DNA from: JAJDTR01 sp965220415 | GTDB lineage: Bacteria > Poribacteria > WGA-4E > JAJDTR01 | Reading direction: 5' to 3' | DNA length: 64,000 nt | Assembly (NCBI GenBank): GCA_965220415.1 | Contig: OZ244829.1 | Span: 3,534,001 to 3,598,000, forward strand | Part shown: positions 42,982 to 52,673 of the stretch, piece by piece | Layout of the letters: every line of letters begins with the position of its first letter | Position numbering within the stretch: position 1 is the stretch's first letter | The notes under the pieces: generated by a model | The model's input: only the letters and a program-made list of their open reading frames with translations | Told to the model about the DNA's origin: nothing | Database searches by the model: none | Position numbers and translations under genes: made by a program

Positions 42982-45315
42982 TCACTCTCCGTCAATGTGC
43001 GGTATCGTTTCCCTGCCTTTCTCCCACTCGCATCGCTCGATCCAATCCGTGGCGGTGAAAATTGAGCCGAGCGACAAATCATTGGCTTCCGCCAGCCGCC
43101 TAAACTGCGACATCGCGCCGTCGTATTGTCGCAGATGATACTGGTTGATGGCAACCAGCCGCGTGTTCTCAATCTTCAAAATCCGATGCGGTAAGCCGAA
43201 CGCCACCGCTTTAGCGAGGTAATCGTTCGATGCCGCGTACTCCTGATTGAGATGCAGTTGACGACCAATCAGATAGTAGACAAGCCCCCACTCCGGTATC
43301 TCGTCAACCACCTCGTGGAGTAGATTCATCCTTGATGTGTTGGATTCCTCTCCAATCAACACCTGTTTCATGCGTGACCGCACCGTTGGCGATTCAAGCG
43401 CAAGCGTCGCAAGTTTGGCGTGCGCTTCTCGGTTGAGCGCGTCCGAGGCATTGAGCGTCAACACCTCCTGATACAGCGCTTGAGCGGATTCGTGTTTTCC
43501 GTCACCCCAGTTCAGATTACCTTGCACGTTTTTTGCTTCGGCGACTTGCCGCGTTGTCGCGGCAGGGTGTGCTATGATTTTCTTCGCCCACTCGCTTGCT
43601 TGCGCGTAATCTCCCGCCCGATAATGAGCGTATATTAGCCCGCGCAGATGGCGCGGATTATCTGGGTCAAATTCGTGAATTCGATTGAATAGCCGAATCG
43701 CCCCCGCAAAGTTCGACCGGCGATACGACCTCCATGCATCCGCCGAAAGTTCGGCGATCTCGTGCGCACACCTCTTCTGAAAAATGCTCCTGCGCTTCAA
43801 ACGGTGTTCCGCGGTTGTCAAATCCGCGGGGGTCAGAGAGACGGTGTCCAGAAACGTCCCCCACTCGTTACCCAATTCTGCCAAGGATTTGCCGTAAACG
43901 TCCCTAAAATTCCCCGTCGGGAAAACGCGTTTGAACACCTCTACCCCGTATGCCTCCACCAGGTATCGGACAAACGATCCGGCAAGCATATAACTGCGCG
44001 AAGATGCCTGTGCCCAGAAACCGAGTCCCATAATTTGCTCAATCGTAGGGGCGACGCCCAGCACTCGCATCGCCTTGCTCCATTGATGGGGTGTCAATTT
44101 CCCTTCGTTCCAATCTGCGGCGACAGCGATGCCTTCGTGCAACCCCAGCTTAAGGCTGACCTTTAAGAACGGGTGCCAATCTGATGTCAATGCGTGGACT
44201 AATTCGTGTTTGATGATTGGGTGGGGAAACGGCTCATAATTGACATGAAAGCCGTAGCCGAGAGGGTCTTCAACCAAGGTGTGTCCGGCGCCGATGAGGT
44301 GCTTCTTTTGCTCGGGCGATGTGTAGATATAAGCGTTCACCTTCCTCGTGGACTGCGTCCGGAGGTAGTCGGTTAGTTGGGCGTACCGAAACTCGTGGTC
44401 TCGCGCAATCGTCTCGATTTCCCGTTCAACCTTCGACCCCTTCTCGTAGAATATCTTGAAATGTTCCGTTTCGTGCAATCCTCCTAACGCACGCTCAATG
44501 TATCCACGAGTCGGACGCAAACCAAATTCGCCTCTGTTCAGGTAGATGAGTAGGAGTAGACATACGAGCACAATGAGTTGAATCCGAGGGTATACCTCCG
44601 TAAAGCGCGGCTTAATCCGAAAGAGTTTCCGCCAGTTCAAGGTGAGCGGAAGTTGGGGGCGTCTACCTGACTCCAGCGCGATGATTGATATTGACAAAAA
44701 GAACCACGCCAGCAGGAGCGCTGTCCCACGCGCGATGAACAGTGAACCGGTGATCGGAATCTGTTCGTCGTAAATGGGTCCGGGAAAGTAACCGAAAGCC
44801 GCGTGGAAGCCGAACACGGGGGGATGGAAGACGAGGTTGTAGAGGAACGTAAGAAACGTTACAAGGATATACGCCAAGTACGCAGTATACCCGACCCAAC
44901 GCCGTTTCATACAGAAGCCGAAAAACAGTCCGACCGCGGTGGCGTAGGCGCAACTGGCAACCGGCAAAAGAACAAAGAATGCGAAACCGTCGGATAGATC
45001 GCAGTTCTCCACGCGCAGCGCGTTTAACAGGAGAATGACAAGCGGCGCAACCAACAATGTCAGGTTGACCCCGAACGTTTTCCAGAAGAGGGTTATCACA
45101 ATTTGGCGGGAGGAGCCTGAAGGAACTTGGAGTGAGCGCTTCAGACGGTGTACGCAGGTTACGCTGATATACGCCCCGGCGAACGCGATGCCGATGGCGA
45201 GAACCGCGCAGGATTCAAACGCCAGCAGGTTGAACAGGGGGATGCGGGTCAGTGCCAGCCCCATCACCGCCAAGATTAGAAACCAGAACCAGTAGCAGAT
45301 GGATTTGAAAGTCAT
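42982..45315 (-). CDS. Membrane metallopeptidase-like protein with TPRs
   Basis: A 777-residue protein. Residues about 1-265 form seven or so hydrophobic segments. A soluble gluzincin-like domain then has HELVHALTSD at about 366-375 and LHEGIAVAADWNEG about 20 residues later. This gives HExxH plus a downstream HEG glutamate, as in peptidase MA/M1-like families. From about 520 to the C-terminus are TPR-like helices (FAGAIRLFNRIHEFDPDNP, AGDYAQASEWAKKII). A membrane-anchored protease with a protein-binding tail is likely; the target is unknown. It faces the toxin-antitoxin pair convergently. Confidence 0.75.
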   Translation of the reverse strand: MTFKSICYWFWFLILAVMGLALTRIPLFNLLAFESCAVLAIGIAFAGAYISVTCVHRLKRSLQVPSGSSRQIVITLFWKTFGVNLTLLVAPLVILLLNALRVENCDLSDGFAFFVLLPVASCAYATAVGLFFGFCMKRRWVGYTAYLAYILVTFLTFLYNLVFHPPVFGFHAAFGYFPGPIYDEQIPITGSLFIARGTALLLAWFFLSISIIALESGRRPQLPLTLNWRKLFRIKPRFTEVYPRIQLIVLVCLLLLIYLNRGEFGLRPTRGYIERALGGLHETEHFKIFYEKGSKVEREIETIARDHEFRYAQLTDYLRTQSTRKVNAYIYTSPEQKKHLIGAGHTLVEDPLGYGFHVNYEPFPHPIIKHELVHALTSDWHPFLKVSLKLGLHEGIAVAADWNEGKLTPHQWSKAMRVLGVAPTIEQIMGLGFWAQASSRSYMLAGSFVRYLVEAYGVEVFKRVFPTGNFRDVYGKSLAELGNEWGTFLDTVSLTPADLTTAEHRLKRRSIFQKRCAHEIAELSADAWRSYRRSNFAGAIRLFNRIHEFDPDNPRHLRGLIYAHYRAGDYAQASEWAKKIIAHPAATTRQVAEAKNVQGNLNWGDGKHESAQALYQEVLTLNASDALNREAHAKLATLALESPTVRSRMKQVLIGEESNTSRMNLLHEVVDEIPEWGLVYYLIGRQLHLNQEYAASNDYLAKAVAFGLPHRILKIENTRLVAINQYHLRQYDGAMSQFRRLAEANDLSLGSIFTATDWIERCEWEKGRETIPHIDGE

Positions 45316-45399
45316 ACGTCGTTATGTTGGCAGCGGGATGGTGAGCTGTTAGCGCCCCACTGGAAGTCGCAAGCCGGAGGAAATGCCACAGTCTGTGAT

Positions 45400-47376
45400 T
45401 CAGAAACGGTTGGCTACAAATACGAGATCAAGAATGTTGACAAACCCATCCCCGTTCACGTCTCCCTCCAAATTATCCGTCCCAAACCCCAGTACAATAA
45501 TTGTCAGGTCGAGGATATTCACCACCCCATCGCCGTTGACATCCGCCGGATTCTTTGGTTTTGCCCTAAGGTATATCTCTCCATCAAGGTTGGGCAGCGC
45601 GTGCTCCGTGTTTACCAGCCCGCTGGCGACGCCTTGCGCCTCCTCCGGCAACGTGATAACTTGCGGCTCGCCGCTGTGATTGTAGACCGCCCAGCCGTTG
45701 GTGTATTCGCGGATGTAAAGGCCGGGACGGTCTTCGTAGAGCTGGGCTTTAGAGCCAACGCGGCGTCCGAGGTCGGCATCCCAGAAGTCGTACCAGTAGT
45801 GCTCGTGGCCCTCGCCCAAGTTAAAAAGTACGTAGCCATCGGAATGTGTCAGGCTTAAGGTCGTGAACGCGCGCATCCAACGGAGATTCGTCGGATCGTC
45901 GGGGGATTTGGTAGGAATCCCCCAACCTTCAAGTGCGTTAATTTGTGGTTCTCTTAGGTTCTGCTCTAACCAGAGCAAAGAGGTTTCAACTTCATTGAGT
46001 AGCGCTTCGAGATGGTCTCCGGTTGCAGAGTGAGGTATTAATGTTTCCATGAAGCCGCCGTTAATATGAGGCGCTGTCCTTGGAATAATGCGACGATTGG
46101 TATTTCCCATTATAAGGAAATCGGGTCTGGTTCCGGCGCGAATGCGCCGCAGGATATTATCTCGAGCGCGTTGCTCTGCTTCATTCCCTCGAAATTTGTG
46201 CGACCAATCACCGTATAGTTCGGCAAGAATGGCACCGCCTTCGTGCCACCAATCAAAGTGAATTCCGTCGTATAATCCGCACTTGGAAACAGCGATAGCC
46301 TGTTGAACAATTCGATCTTGAATGTCGGGGTGGGTGAAATCAATTAAACCGAATACCCCTGCCCAAGCGTTGACGATATTTCCATCGGAATCTTTTATCC
46401 AGTATGGCCAGTCTTCGGGGAATTCGTCAAGCGCGTAGGACCTCATTCTAATGTCGGCGATAAAAAGCATGTTCGGATTAAGGGCGAGAAACTCGTCACG
46501 CCTTTGTATTGCCTCGTCAAGGCTGCCCGCCATTGAAAAACCGTCAGGTGTTTCCTTGAATGTCAATCCAAATTGAGGGACACTGAACCACAGATCGTGG
46601 CTAGCCACGTTTTCGACACCTGATAAATCGGGACGATTGAGAATAGATACCCAATGCGGTCCCGCCCATGCCGTGAAAATGGAAGGGTAGTCTCTGTCAT
46701 TGATTCTGTCGTGTATTGGGAGCAGCGGGAGCTCACAAATTTGGTCATAAAAAAAGTGAGTTAAAGCGAGTCCATCTAGCGGTGTGCGATCTGTAACGGG
46801 GTTACCTCGAATATCTAACGTCTCCAATTCTACTAAATTTGCAAGCGGGCGAATATCTGGGATGTGGTTGTCGCTCAGGTACAATTCGGTGAGTTGTGTG
46901 AGATTGGCGAGCGGCGTAACATCGGCGATGCGGTTGCCCTCAAGTCGCAGCGAAACGAGATTTGTCAGATTTGCGACTGGACCGATATTGACAATCCGAT
47001 TAAATCGGACGTTAAGACCAGTCAAATTGATGAGGTTTGATAACGATGTTATATCTGAAATGGAGCAGGCGGCGATATCAAGGTAGGTCAATCTTTGGAG
47101 GTTGGCTATCGGTGCCAGTTCGGCGAGCGGGTTTCCCCACAGGGACAGACTTGTCAGATTCGTCGCGTGTTCCAAACCCGTAAGGTGCATTATGTCGTGG
47201 CGGGCTGCGCCTAGGCTTTCCAACCGCAGCATATCCTCTTTTGTAATCCCCTTGCCGGGAGGTAATTGGAGTTCACCGCGGATGGCGGCGCGGAGGTTGG
47301 GGTCGGGGATGTCCACGACTTGGGCGTGGGCGGCGGTGCAGAAGATGAGGAATAGCCAAGCGATGTGTTTCATCAT
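45400..47376 (-). CDS. Secreted LRR / TIM-barrel glycosidase-like / dockerin protein
   Basis: A 658-residue protein with a signal peptide (1-18). An LRR array lies at about 28-215. A central domain (about 225-560) reads like a putative glycoside hydrolase TIM barrel: MLFIADIRMRS, YDGIHFDWWHEGG with candidate acid near residue 373, and MGNTNRRIIPR. It ends with two dockerin-like loops (DVNGDGVVNILDL, DVNGDGFVNILDL) at 605-658. Unlike the 1,491-residue protein it has no sorting tail. LRR ahead of a catalytic barrel suggests surface attachment to a host or polymer. Confidence 0.75.
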   Translation of the reverse strand: MMKHIAWLFLIFCTAAHAQVVDIPDPNLRAAIRGELQLPPGKGITKEDMLRLESLGAARHDIMHLTGLEHATNLTSLSLWGNPLAELAPIANLQRLTYLDIAACSISDITSLSNLINLTGLNVRFNRIVNIGPVANLTNLVSLRLEGNRIADVTPLANLTQLTELYLSDNHIPDIRPLANLVELETLDIRGNPVTDRTPLDGLALTHFFYDQICELPLLPIHDRINDRDYPSIFTAWAGPHWVSILNRPDLSGVENVASHDLWFSVPQFGLTFKETPDGFSMAGSLDEAIQRRDEFLALNPNMLFIADIRMRSYALDEFPEDWPYWIKDSDGNIVNAWAGVFGLIDFTHPDIQDRIVQQAIAVSKCGLYDGIHFDWWHEGGAILAELYGDWSHKFRGNEAEQRARDNILRRIRAGTRPDFLIMGNTNRRIIPRTAPHINGGFMETLIPHSATGDHLEALLNEVETSLLWLEQNLREPQINALEGWGIPTKSPDDPTNLRWMRAFTTLSLTHSDGYVLFNLGEGHEHYWYDFWDADLGRRVGSKAQLYEDRPGLYIREYTNGWAVYNHSGEPQVITLPEEAQGVASGLVNTEHALPNLDGEIYLRAKPKNPADVNGDGVVNILDLTIIVLGFGTDNLEGDVNGDGFVNILDLVFVANRF

Positions 47377-47731
47377 GGGTATTCTCCGGAATGCGGTCGT
47401 GATGGAATCTCCCGACTATTGTGCAAGAAAGGGAGGGAGTTTTCAAGAGAAAACGGGGAGAGGCAGTGGCTTGTGACTCGTGGTCGGAGGGGAAAGTTGG
47501 AAGGTTATAGAAGAATGGAACCTTAAAAGCCATGTAGGTTATTCTTGGCGTTAGCAGAACCTCTATCGCACGGGATTTGCTATGGGAACTCTATCGCTGG
47601 ATTTACTATCGCGCGCGCTATTCGCTTGCTTGATCTCCTTATTCAGTCATTTGATCGTTCAATCACGCTTACATGGGATTAGGGGAGGGACCTTAAGATT
47701 ACTCACGTGCCGTTGGCATGGTCATTTGTTC
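47377..47731. repeat. Intergenic region with nested 35-bp repeats
   Basis: The purine-rich GTTGGAAGG element is at 47490-47510, then a composite 35-bp repeat block at 47557-47656. No gene is seen. Confidence 0.5.
47557..47656 (+). repeat. Composite of three 35-bp repeat units
   Basis: CTCTATCGCAC is interrupted by GGGATTTGCTAT, which is itself interrupted by GGGAACTCTATCGC and GGATTTACTATCGCG. The ends TTGCTTGATC and CATTTGATC follow in reverse order, as nested insertion predicts. Confidence 0.65.
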
Positions 47732-47953
47732 TTAGTCTTCTTTATTGTGTTGGACAAGACGATCTTTGTAATCCTGATTCAACTGCTTAATGTCCGAACG
47801 AATTTCAGCAAATTGGCGATTCATTTCATCTCGCAGTAACTTGATGTCATCTTTGCTCGCAACGTTCAACCAGAAGAATCCCACCGCCCCCAGAATTGTG
47901 GCGATTATCGCTAGGGTTTGTAGCCACCCTTGCAAGACCGATTTATTTTCCAT
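47732..47953 (-). CDS. Small membrane protein with coiled coil
   Basis: A 73-residue protein: a helix TLAIIATILGAVGFFWLNV at about 13-31, then a charged coiled coil (DDIKLLRDEMNRQFAEIRSD and on). It has an AGGAGGCCCTC-type purine tract shortly before the ATG. Similar short helix-plus-coiled-coil proteins are common in this kind of genome. Function unknown. The inverse arrangement is at 10479-10661. Confidence 0.65.
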   Translation of the reverse strand: MENKSVLQGWLQTLAIIATILGAVGFFWLNVASKDDIKLLRDEMNRQFAEIRSDIKQLNQDYKDRLVQHNKED

Positions 47954-48018
47954 TGTGAGGGCCTCCTATTTCTTCTGTTCTTTCAGTCCCGTTTTCGACG
48001 AGACGCGCGCAACTTGCC

Positions 48019-48040
48019 GGTGCGGTTAGGAAACCGCACC
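48019..48040. repeat. Hairpin, family G core
   Basis: GGTGCGGTTAGGAAACCGCACC; the core of family G without its flanks. Confidence 0.6.
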
Positions 48041-48103
48041 TACCGGATTACTCAAGTTCGGTTTTCACCAAGGCGTGGCGTGCTCACTAGGGGAAAGCGG
48101 CGC

Positions 48104-49771
48104 CTAGACGCGCATGACAACGGGCAACACCATCGGACGGCGGTCGGTCTTTTTCGCGAAGAATCGGCGCAGGGTGGTTCGTACCTCCTCCTGCACGGTT
48201 TCGGTCTCGCTCTTGCTCTCTAGGCTCATGTGTTCCAGTGCATGAATCACCACGTTCTTGGCTTCGTTCATCAAGTCTTCCGATTCATCCATGTAGACGA
48301 ACCCTCTGGAGACCATGTCAGGTCCGGCTACCAAATCTCCGCTGTTGCTGTCCAGCACGGTGATCGGAATCACCATGCCGTCCTGCGAGAGTTGATGGCG
48401 GTCGTGGAGCACGATGTCCTCAACCCCGAGATCTATGTGTCCATCGACCAAGACTCTGCCCGCAGGGACTTTGTCTCGGATATCGCACGAATCGGGCGTG
48501 AGCCACACGCAATCACCGTTCTCGGCGACCGTGATGTTTTCGTAGGGAACGCCAACGGTCTCGGCGAGTTCGGCATGCTGAACCAGATTGCTATACTCGC
48601 CGTGCATCGGTATGAAGAACTTGGGACGCACCAGATTGAGCATCAATTTCAGATCTTCCTGCGCGCCGTGACCGGAAACATGGACATTCGCGTTCTTTTC
48701 GTGGAGAACGTGAGCGCCGCGCCGTAGGAGGTGGTTAATCATGTTGCCGACTGATCTCTCATTTCCCGGAATAATTCGAGCGGAAATGACGACGGTGTCT
48801 TCAGGCTCAATCCGCAGGAAGGCGTGGTTTTCCATCGCCATCAGCGCCATCGCGGAGCGCGGCTCGCCCTGACTGCCGGTGCTCAATACGGCAACCTCGT
48901 GCGGACTGAATTGATCGACCTCGCGCGGGTTAATCAGCAGGTCGGGCGGCACGTCGAGGTATCCAAGTTCCGAGGCGGTGCGGATGTTGTTGACCAGCGA
49001 GCGCCCGCTGACCGCAATGAGGCGGCGGTGCTGCTGCGCGAGTTCCACAAACTGTTGGATACGGTGAAGACTTGAGGAAAAGGTGGAGAAGATAAGCCGG
49101 TGCTCGACGTTTTGAAAGATTTGGTCGAGGTCGCTATAGATACTGCGTTCCGAAGGCGTCAAACCGGGACGATCGGCGTTCGTGCTGTCGGAGACAAGGA
49201 GCAGTACCCCTTTTTCGCCAAGCGCCGCAAGTTTGTGCACATCTGTGAGCCGATTGTCGCCGGGGGTGAGGTCAAACTTGTAGTCGCCCGTATGGACGAT
49301 GATGCCGACCGGCGTGTGGAGCGCGATCGCCACCGCATCGGGAATGCTGTGGGTGACGTAGATGAATTCAAGTTTGAAGTTTCCGAGTTGCAGCGGTTCG
49401 TCGGGCGTTATGACGTTCAGTTCGGCGTCCTTGAGCACATCGTATTCGCGCAACCGCCCTTTCGCTATGGCGAGCGTCAACGCGGTGCCGTAGACAGGCA
49501 CGTTGATCTGACGAAGGAACAGCGACAGAGCACCGATGTGATCCTCGTGTGCGTGGGTGAGGACGATTCCTCGAACCTTGTGCCGGTTTTCGATCAGATA
49601 GGTCAAATCCGGGAACACGAGGTCCACGCCGGGCATGTCGGGGTCGGGGAACATGAGACCGGTGTCGATAACGATGATATCCTCACCGTATTCGTACGCC
49701 ATCATGTTCAAGCCAAATTCCCCCAATCCGCCGATGGGTACAATTGACACTCCGTTTTCAGTTTCAGACAT
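48104..49771 (-). CDS. rnj: Ribonuclease J
   Basis: A 555-residue metallo-beta-lactamase/beta-CASP nuclease that acts as a 5' exonuclease and endonuclease in RNA decay and rRNA maturation. THAHEDHIGAL supplies the HxHxDH zinc site. HTGDYKFD, SDSTNADRPG and VSGRSL follow. The beta-CASP and C-terminal segments include STGSQGEPRSAM, HVSGHGAQEDL and PMHGEYSNL. The ATG is preceded by GAGGAAAAACTG. It lies 40 bases after leuS and is likely co-transcribed from the leuS promoter. Confidence 0.95.
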   Translation of the reverse strand: MSETENGVSIVPIGGLGEFGLNMMAYEYGEDIIVIDTGLMFPDPDMPGVDLVFPDLTYLIENRHKVRGIVLTHAHEDHIGALSLFLRQINVPVYGTALTLAIAKGRLREYDVLKDAELNVITPDEPLQLGNFKLEFIYVTHSIPDAVAIALHTPVGIIVHTGDYKFDLTPGDNRLTDVHKLAALGEKGVLLLVSDSTNADRPGLTPSERSIYSDLDQIFQNVEHRLIFSTFSSSLHRIQQFVELAQQHRRLIAVSGRSLVNNIRTASELGYLDVPPDLLINPREVDQFSPHEVAVLSTGSQGEPRSAMALMAMENHAFLRIEPEDTVVISARIIPGNERSVGNMINHLLRRGAHVLHEKNANVHVSGHGAQEDLKLMLNLVRPKFFIPMHGEYSNLVQHAELAETVGVPYENITVAENGDCVWLTPDSCDIRDKVPAGRVLVDGHIDLGVEDIVLHDRHQLSQDGMVIPITVLDSNSGDLVAGPDMVSRGFVYMDESEDLMNEAKNVVIHALEHMSLESKSETETVQEEVRTTLRRFFAKKTDRRPMVLPVVMRV

Positions 49772-49811
49772 TCAGTTTTTCCTCTTCATTATCAATCCTT
49801 CGGGCGCCGGT

Positions 49812-52361
49812 TCACACGACGATGTTCACTAATCGGTTGGGGACGACAATAACCTTTCGCACCGTTTTTCCGGCGGTGTGGTTCTGTACGCGCTCGTCCG
49901 CCAGCGCGGCAGCTTCCGCCTCTTCGTTGCTGGCGTCCACGGCGAGTTGGACGCGCCCCCGCAGTTTGCCGTTGACCTGCACCACGATAGTGACCTCCTC
50001 GCGCTTGAGCGCTTCCGGATCGCAGATGGGCCAGGGTGCGTGAGCGATGAGTTCCGCCTCACCGAGGCGTTCCCATAGCTCCTCGGCAATGTGCGGCGCA
50101 TAGGCGGAAAGCAGCCGGAGGAACGTCTTCACCACCTCTTTCGGGACGGATTTCGCTTGTGTGGCGGCGTTGACGAACACCATCATGTGGCTGACCGCCG
50201 TGTTCATTTTGTCGATTGATTCCGTGTCCTCGGTGACGTCCTTGATAGCTTGGTTCAGTACCTTCCACAGTTCCGCATCGCTGTCAATGGGGGCATCGGT
50301 CAGTTTGCTATTGAGTTCGCCGGTGTCTTCGTCGATCACGAGCCGCCACACCCGTTGAAGAAATCGGTAGACGCCATCCACGCCGCGCGTCTGCCACGGC
50401 GCACTGACGCTCAGGGGACCAATAAACAGTTCGTACAGACGCAGGGAATCGGCGCCATACGCATCGATTGCCTCCTCCGTCGTCACGATGTTGAAACGAG
50501 ACTTGGACATTTTCTCAATCTGGGTGTTTGCCGGCACACCGGATGCCTTGACGTACCACTCCGCATCCCGCTCCTCCACCTCTTTCGGGGAGTAGTATTT
50601 GCCGTTGTCATCCTGATAGGAATAGGCGAGGATCATGCCCTGATTAAAGAGTTTCTGGAACGGTTCCTTCGTAGAGACAAGCCCGCAGTCGTACAGCACT
50701 TTGTGCCAGAACCGTGCGTAGAGCAGGTGGAGCACTGCGTGTTCCGCGCCGCCGACGTATAGATCGACCGGCATCCAGTATTGCTCCGCCTCGGCGGACC
50801 AGGGTTCCGCCTCGTTTTGCGGGTCCATGTATCGCAGATAGTACCAGCACGATCCCGCCCACTGGGGCATGGTGTTCGTTTCCCGCACGCCTTTCCGCCC
50901 GTCGGGCAAGGTGACCATCAGCCAGTCGTCGGAGGCGCGCGCCAGAGGCGGCTCACCATCGGTTGTCGGTTTGTATTCGTCAATAGGCGGCAACTCCACC
51001 GGAAGTTCGCCCTCGGGCAGCGCAATGATCGTTCCATCCTCCAACTGCACCGTGGGGAAGGGTTCGCCCCAGTAACGTTGGCGCGAAAACAGCCAATCGC
51101 GCAGGCGGTATTGCACCTGCCGCTCACCTTTCCGCTGATTTTCAAGCCACTGAATCATCTTCGATTTCGCCGCTTGAACGTCGTGACCGTTGAGAAAGTC
51201 GCTGTTTATGGCGGGACCGTCGCCGAGGTAGGGGCCTCCATCGAAATCTTCCGGAGGCTGAACAGTGCGGATAATGGGTAGATTGTGCGCTTCGGCAAAC
51301 TCCCAGTCGCGGTCGTCCTGAGCGGGTACCGCCATAATGGCTCCCGTACCGTACGCCATCAGTACGTAGTCGGCAACCCAGATGGGGATTGCCTTTTCAT
51401 TCGCGGGATTGATTGCGTAAGCCCCAGTGAAGACGCCGGTTTTTTCTTTGGCGAGATCGGTTCGCTGCAGATCGGTTTTGTTCCTCGCCTCCTCGACGTA
51501 AGCCTTGACAGCGGAGCGATGCTCTTCCGTCGTAAATTCTTCAACCAGCGGGTGCTCCGGTGCGAAGACACAGTACGTCGCCCCAAACAGCGTATCCGGG
51601 CGAGTGGAGAAAACGGAGAATGAATGGCCGGAATCCTTGATCCTAAACTCTATCTCCGCCCCTTCGGATTTTCCGATCCAGTTCCGCTGCATTTCCTTGA
51701 TTCCTTCGGGCCAATCGAGTCCTTCAATGTCCTCCAAGAGTCGCTCGGCATACGCGGTAATCTTCAGCATCCACTGCCGCATCAGGCGTTGCTCGACCGG
51801 ATCGCCGGTTTCCACGTACTTCCCATCCTTGACCTCCTCGTTAGAGAGAACGGTTCCGAGTGCGGGGCACCAGTTGACGGGAATGTCATCAAGGTACGCC
51901 AATCCTTTCTCGTGGAGTTTCAGGAAAATCCACTGTGTCCACCGGTAGTAGTCCGGTGCGGACGTGCTTATCTCCCTGTCCCAATCGTAGGAGAACCCGA
52001 TGCGTTTAATCTGTTCGCGGAATTTGTCGATGTTTCTGCTCGTCACAATAGCCGGGTGGATATTCTCGCGCTCGGCGGTGCGTTCGATGGTCAGTCCGAA
52101 CGAATCCCAGCCCATCGGGTGCAGCACGTTGAAGCCCTGCATCCGCTTCATGCGAGCCAACACATCCGTGGAGGTGTAGCCTTTGGGGTGGCCCACGTGC
52201 AGACCCGCGCCGGAGGTGTAGGGAAACATATCAAGGATATAATATTTCGGTTTTCCTTTCCATGCCCCGGGGTCGTCGGGGGTGCGGAACGTTTTTCGTT
52301 CGTCCCAGATGCGTTGCCATTTCGGCTCGATAGCCCCGGGCTGATATGAGTATTCTGGCAT
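49812..52361 (-). CDS. leuS: Leucyl-tRNA synthetase
   Basis: An 849-residue class I synthetase that charges tRNA-Leu. The HIGH-type motif is HVGHPKGYTSTD near residue 50. The editing domain insertion is present (FSTRPDTLFGATY, then TGAIMAVPAQDDRDWEFA). The KMSKS loop reads KMSKSRFN near residue 615. The anticodon-binding and C-terminal domain ends NRLVNIVV. The ATG at 52361 (product MPEYSYQPGAIEPKWQ) is preferred to one five codons upstream because GAGGAG precedes it. The leader contains an apparent transcription attenuator. Confidence 0.97.
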   Translation of the reverse strand: MPEYSYQPGAIEPKWQRIWDERKTFRTPDDPGAWKGKPKYYILDMFPYTSGAGLHVGHPKGYTSTDVLARMKRMQGFNVLHPMGWDSFGLTIERTAERENIHPAIVTSRNIDKFREQIKRIGFSYDWDREISTSAPDYYRWTQWIFLKLHEKGLAYLDDIPVNWCPALGTVLSNEEVKDGKYVETGDPVEQRLMRQWMLKITAYAERLLEDIEGLDWPEGIKEMQRNWIGKSEGAEIEFRIKDSGHSFSVFSTRPDTLFGATYCVFAPEHPLVEEFTTEEHRSAVKAYVEEARNKTDLQRTDLAKEKTGVFTGAYAINPANEKAIPIWVADYVLMAYGTGAIMAVPAQDDRDWEFAEAHNLPIIRTVQPPEDFDGGPYLGDGPAINSDFLNGHDVQAAKSKMIQWLENQRKGERQVQYRLRDWLFSRQRYWGEPFPTVQLEDGTIIALPEGELPVELPPIDEYKPTTDGEPPLARASDDWLMVTLPDGRKGVRETNTMPQWAGSCWYYLRYMDPQNEAEPWSAEAEQYWMPVDLYVGGAEHAVLHLLYARFWHKVLYDCGLVSTKEPFQKLFNQGMILAYSYQDDNGKYYSPKEVEERDAEWYVKASGVPANTQIEKMSKSRFNIVTTEEAIDAYGADSLRLYELFIGPLSVSAPWQTRGVDGVYRFLQRVWRLVIDEDTGELNSKLTDAPIDSDAELWKVLNQAIKDVTEDTESIDKMNTAVSHMMVFVNAATQAKSVPKEVVKTFLRLLSAYAPHIAEELWERLGEAELIAHAPWPICDPEALKREEVTIVVQVNGKLRGRVQLAVDASNEEAEAAALADERVQNHTAGKTVRKVIVVPNRLVNIVV

Positions 52362-52443
52362 TTCGGTTCTCCTCAATTCGCCAACTTGTGCGATTGGCTG
52401 TGGCTCCCAGTTTTAAGTCGTTTTCTTGTGATCCACTAACAGC

Positions 52444-52484
52444 AAATAAAAAGCCCACCACCGAAGGAAGGTTCGATGATGGGC
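52444..52484 (-). terminator. Intrinsic terminator in the leuS leader (attenuator)
   Basis: On the minus-strand transcript GCCCATCATCGAA (52484-52472) pairs with TTCGGTGGTGGGC (52465-52453), 13 pairs including two G-U, around a 6-base loop. It is followed by TTTTTATTT. It lies about 90 bases ahead of the leuS start, so it must be bypassed for leuS expression. Confidence 0.8.
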
Positions 52485-52513
52485 CGTTAATCGAGAATCG
52501 GTATGAATGCAGT

Positions 52514-52633
52514 CTAACGCCTCCTCATTACGCCTCCGCCCATCACGCAAGGCAATCGCAATAAATCCAAAAGATTGTTCCCTGCGGAAGCGATGGCAGG
52601 GCGATTGTTGATGGACGTGGGTTGGAAGAGCAT
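52514..52633 (-). CDS. Leucine-rich leader peptide of leuS
   Basis: A 39-residue frame starting MLFQPTS with the Leu cluster NNLLDLLRLPC at 19-29, five Leu codons in seven positions, and ending RRR. Its promoter is 34 bases upstream. The sequence TGATGGGC immediately after the Leu codons (minus strand, 52545-52538) is perfectly complementary to the 5' arm of the terminator (52484-52477). Ribosome stalling at the Leu codons would leave this segment free to block the terminator. The ribosome site (GGAA) is weak. Confidence 0.7.
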   Translation of the reverse strand: MLFQPTSINNRPAIASAGNNLLDLLRLPCVMGGGVMRRR

Positions 52634-52673
52634 GATTTCAAATTCCATATAAGAATCGTGTAACTAGGTAATG

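Noticed and set aside
52444..52633. T-box riboswitch in the leuS leader
   Set aside because: No TGGNACCGCG-type T-box sequence or specifier loop is seen; a leader peptide with alternative pairing explains the region better.
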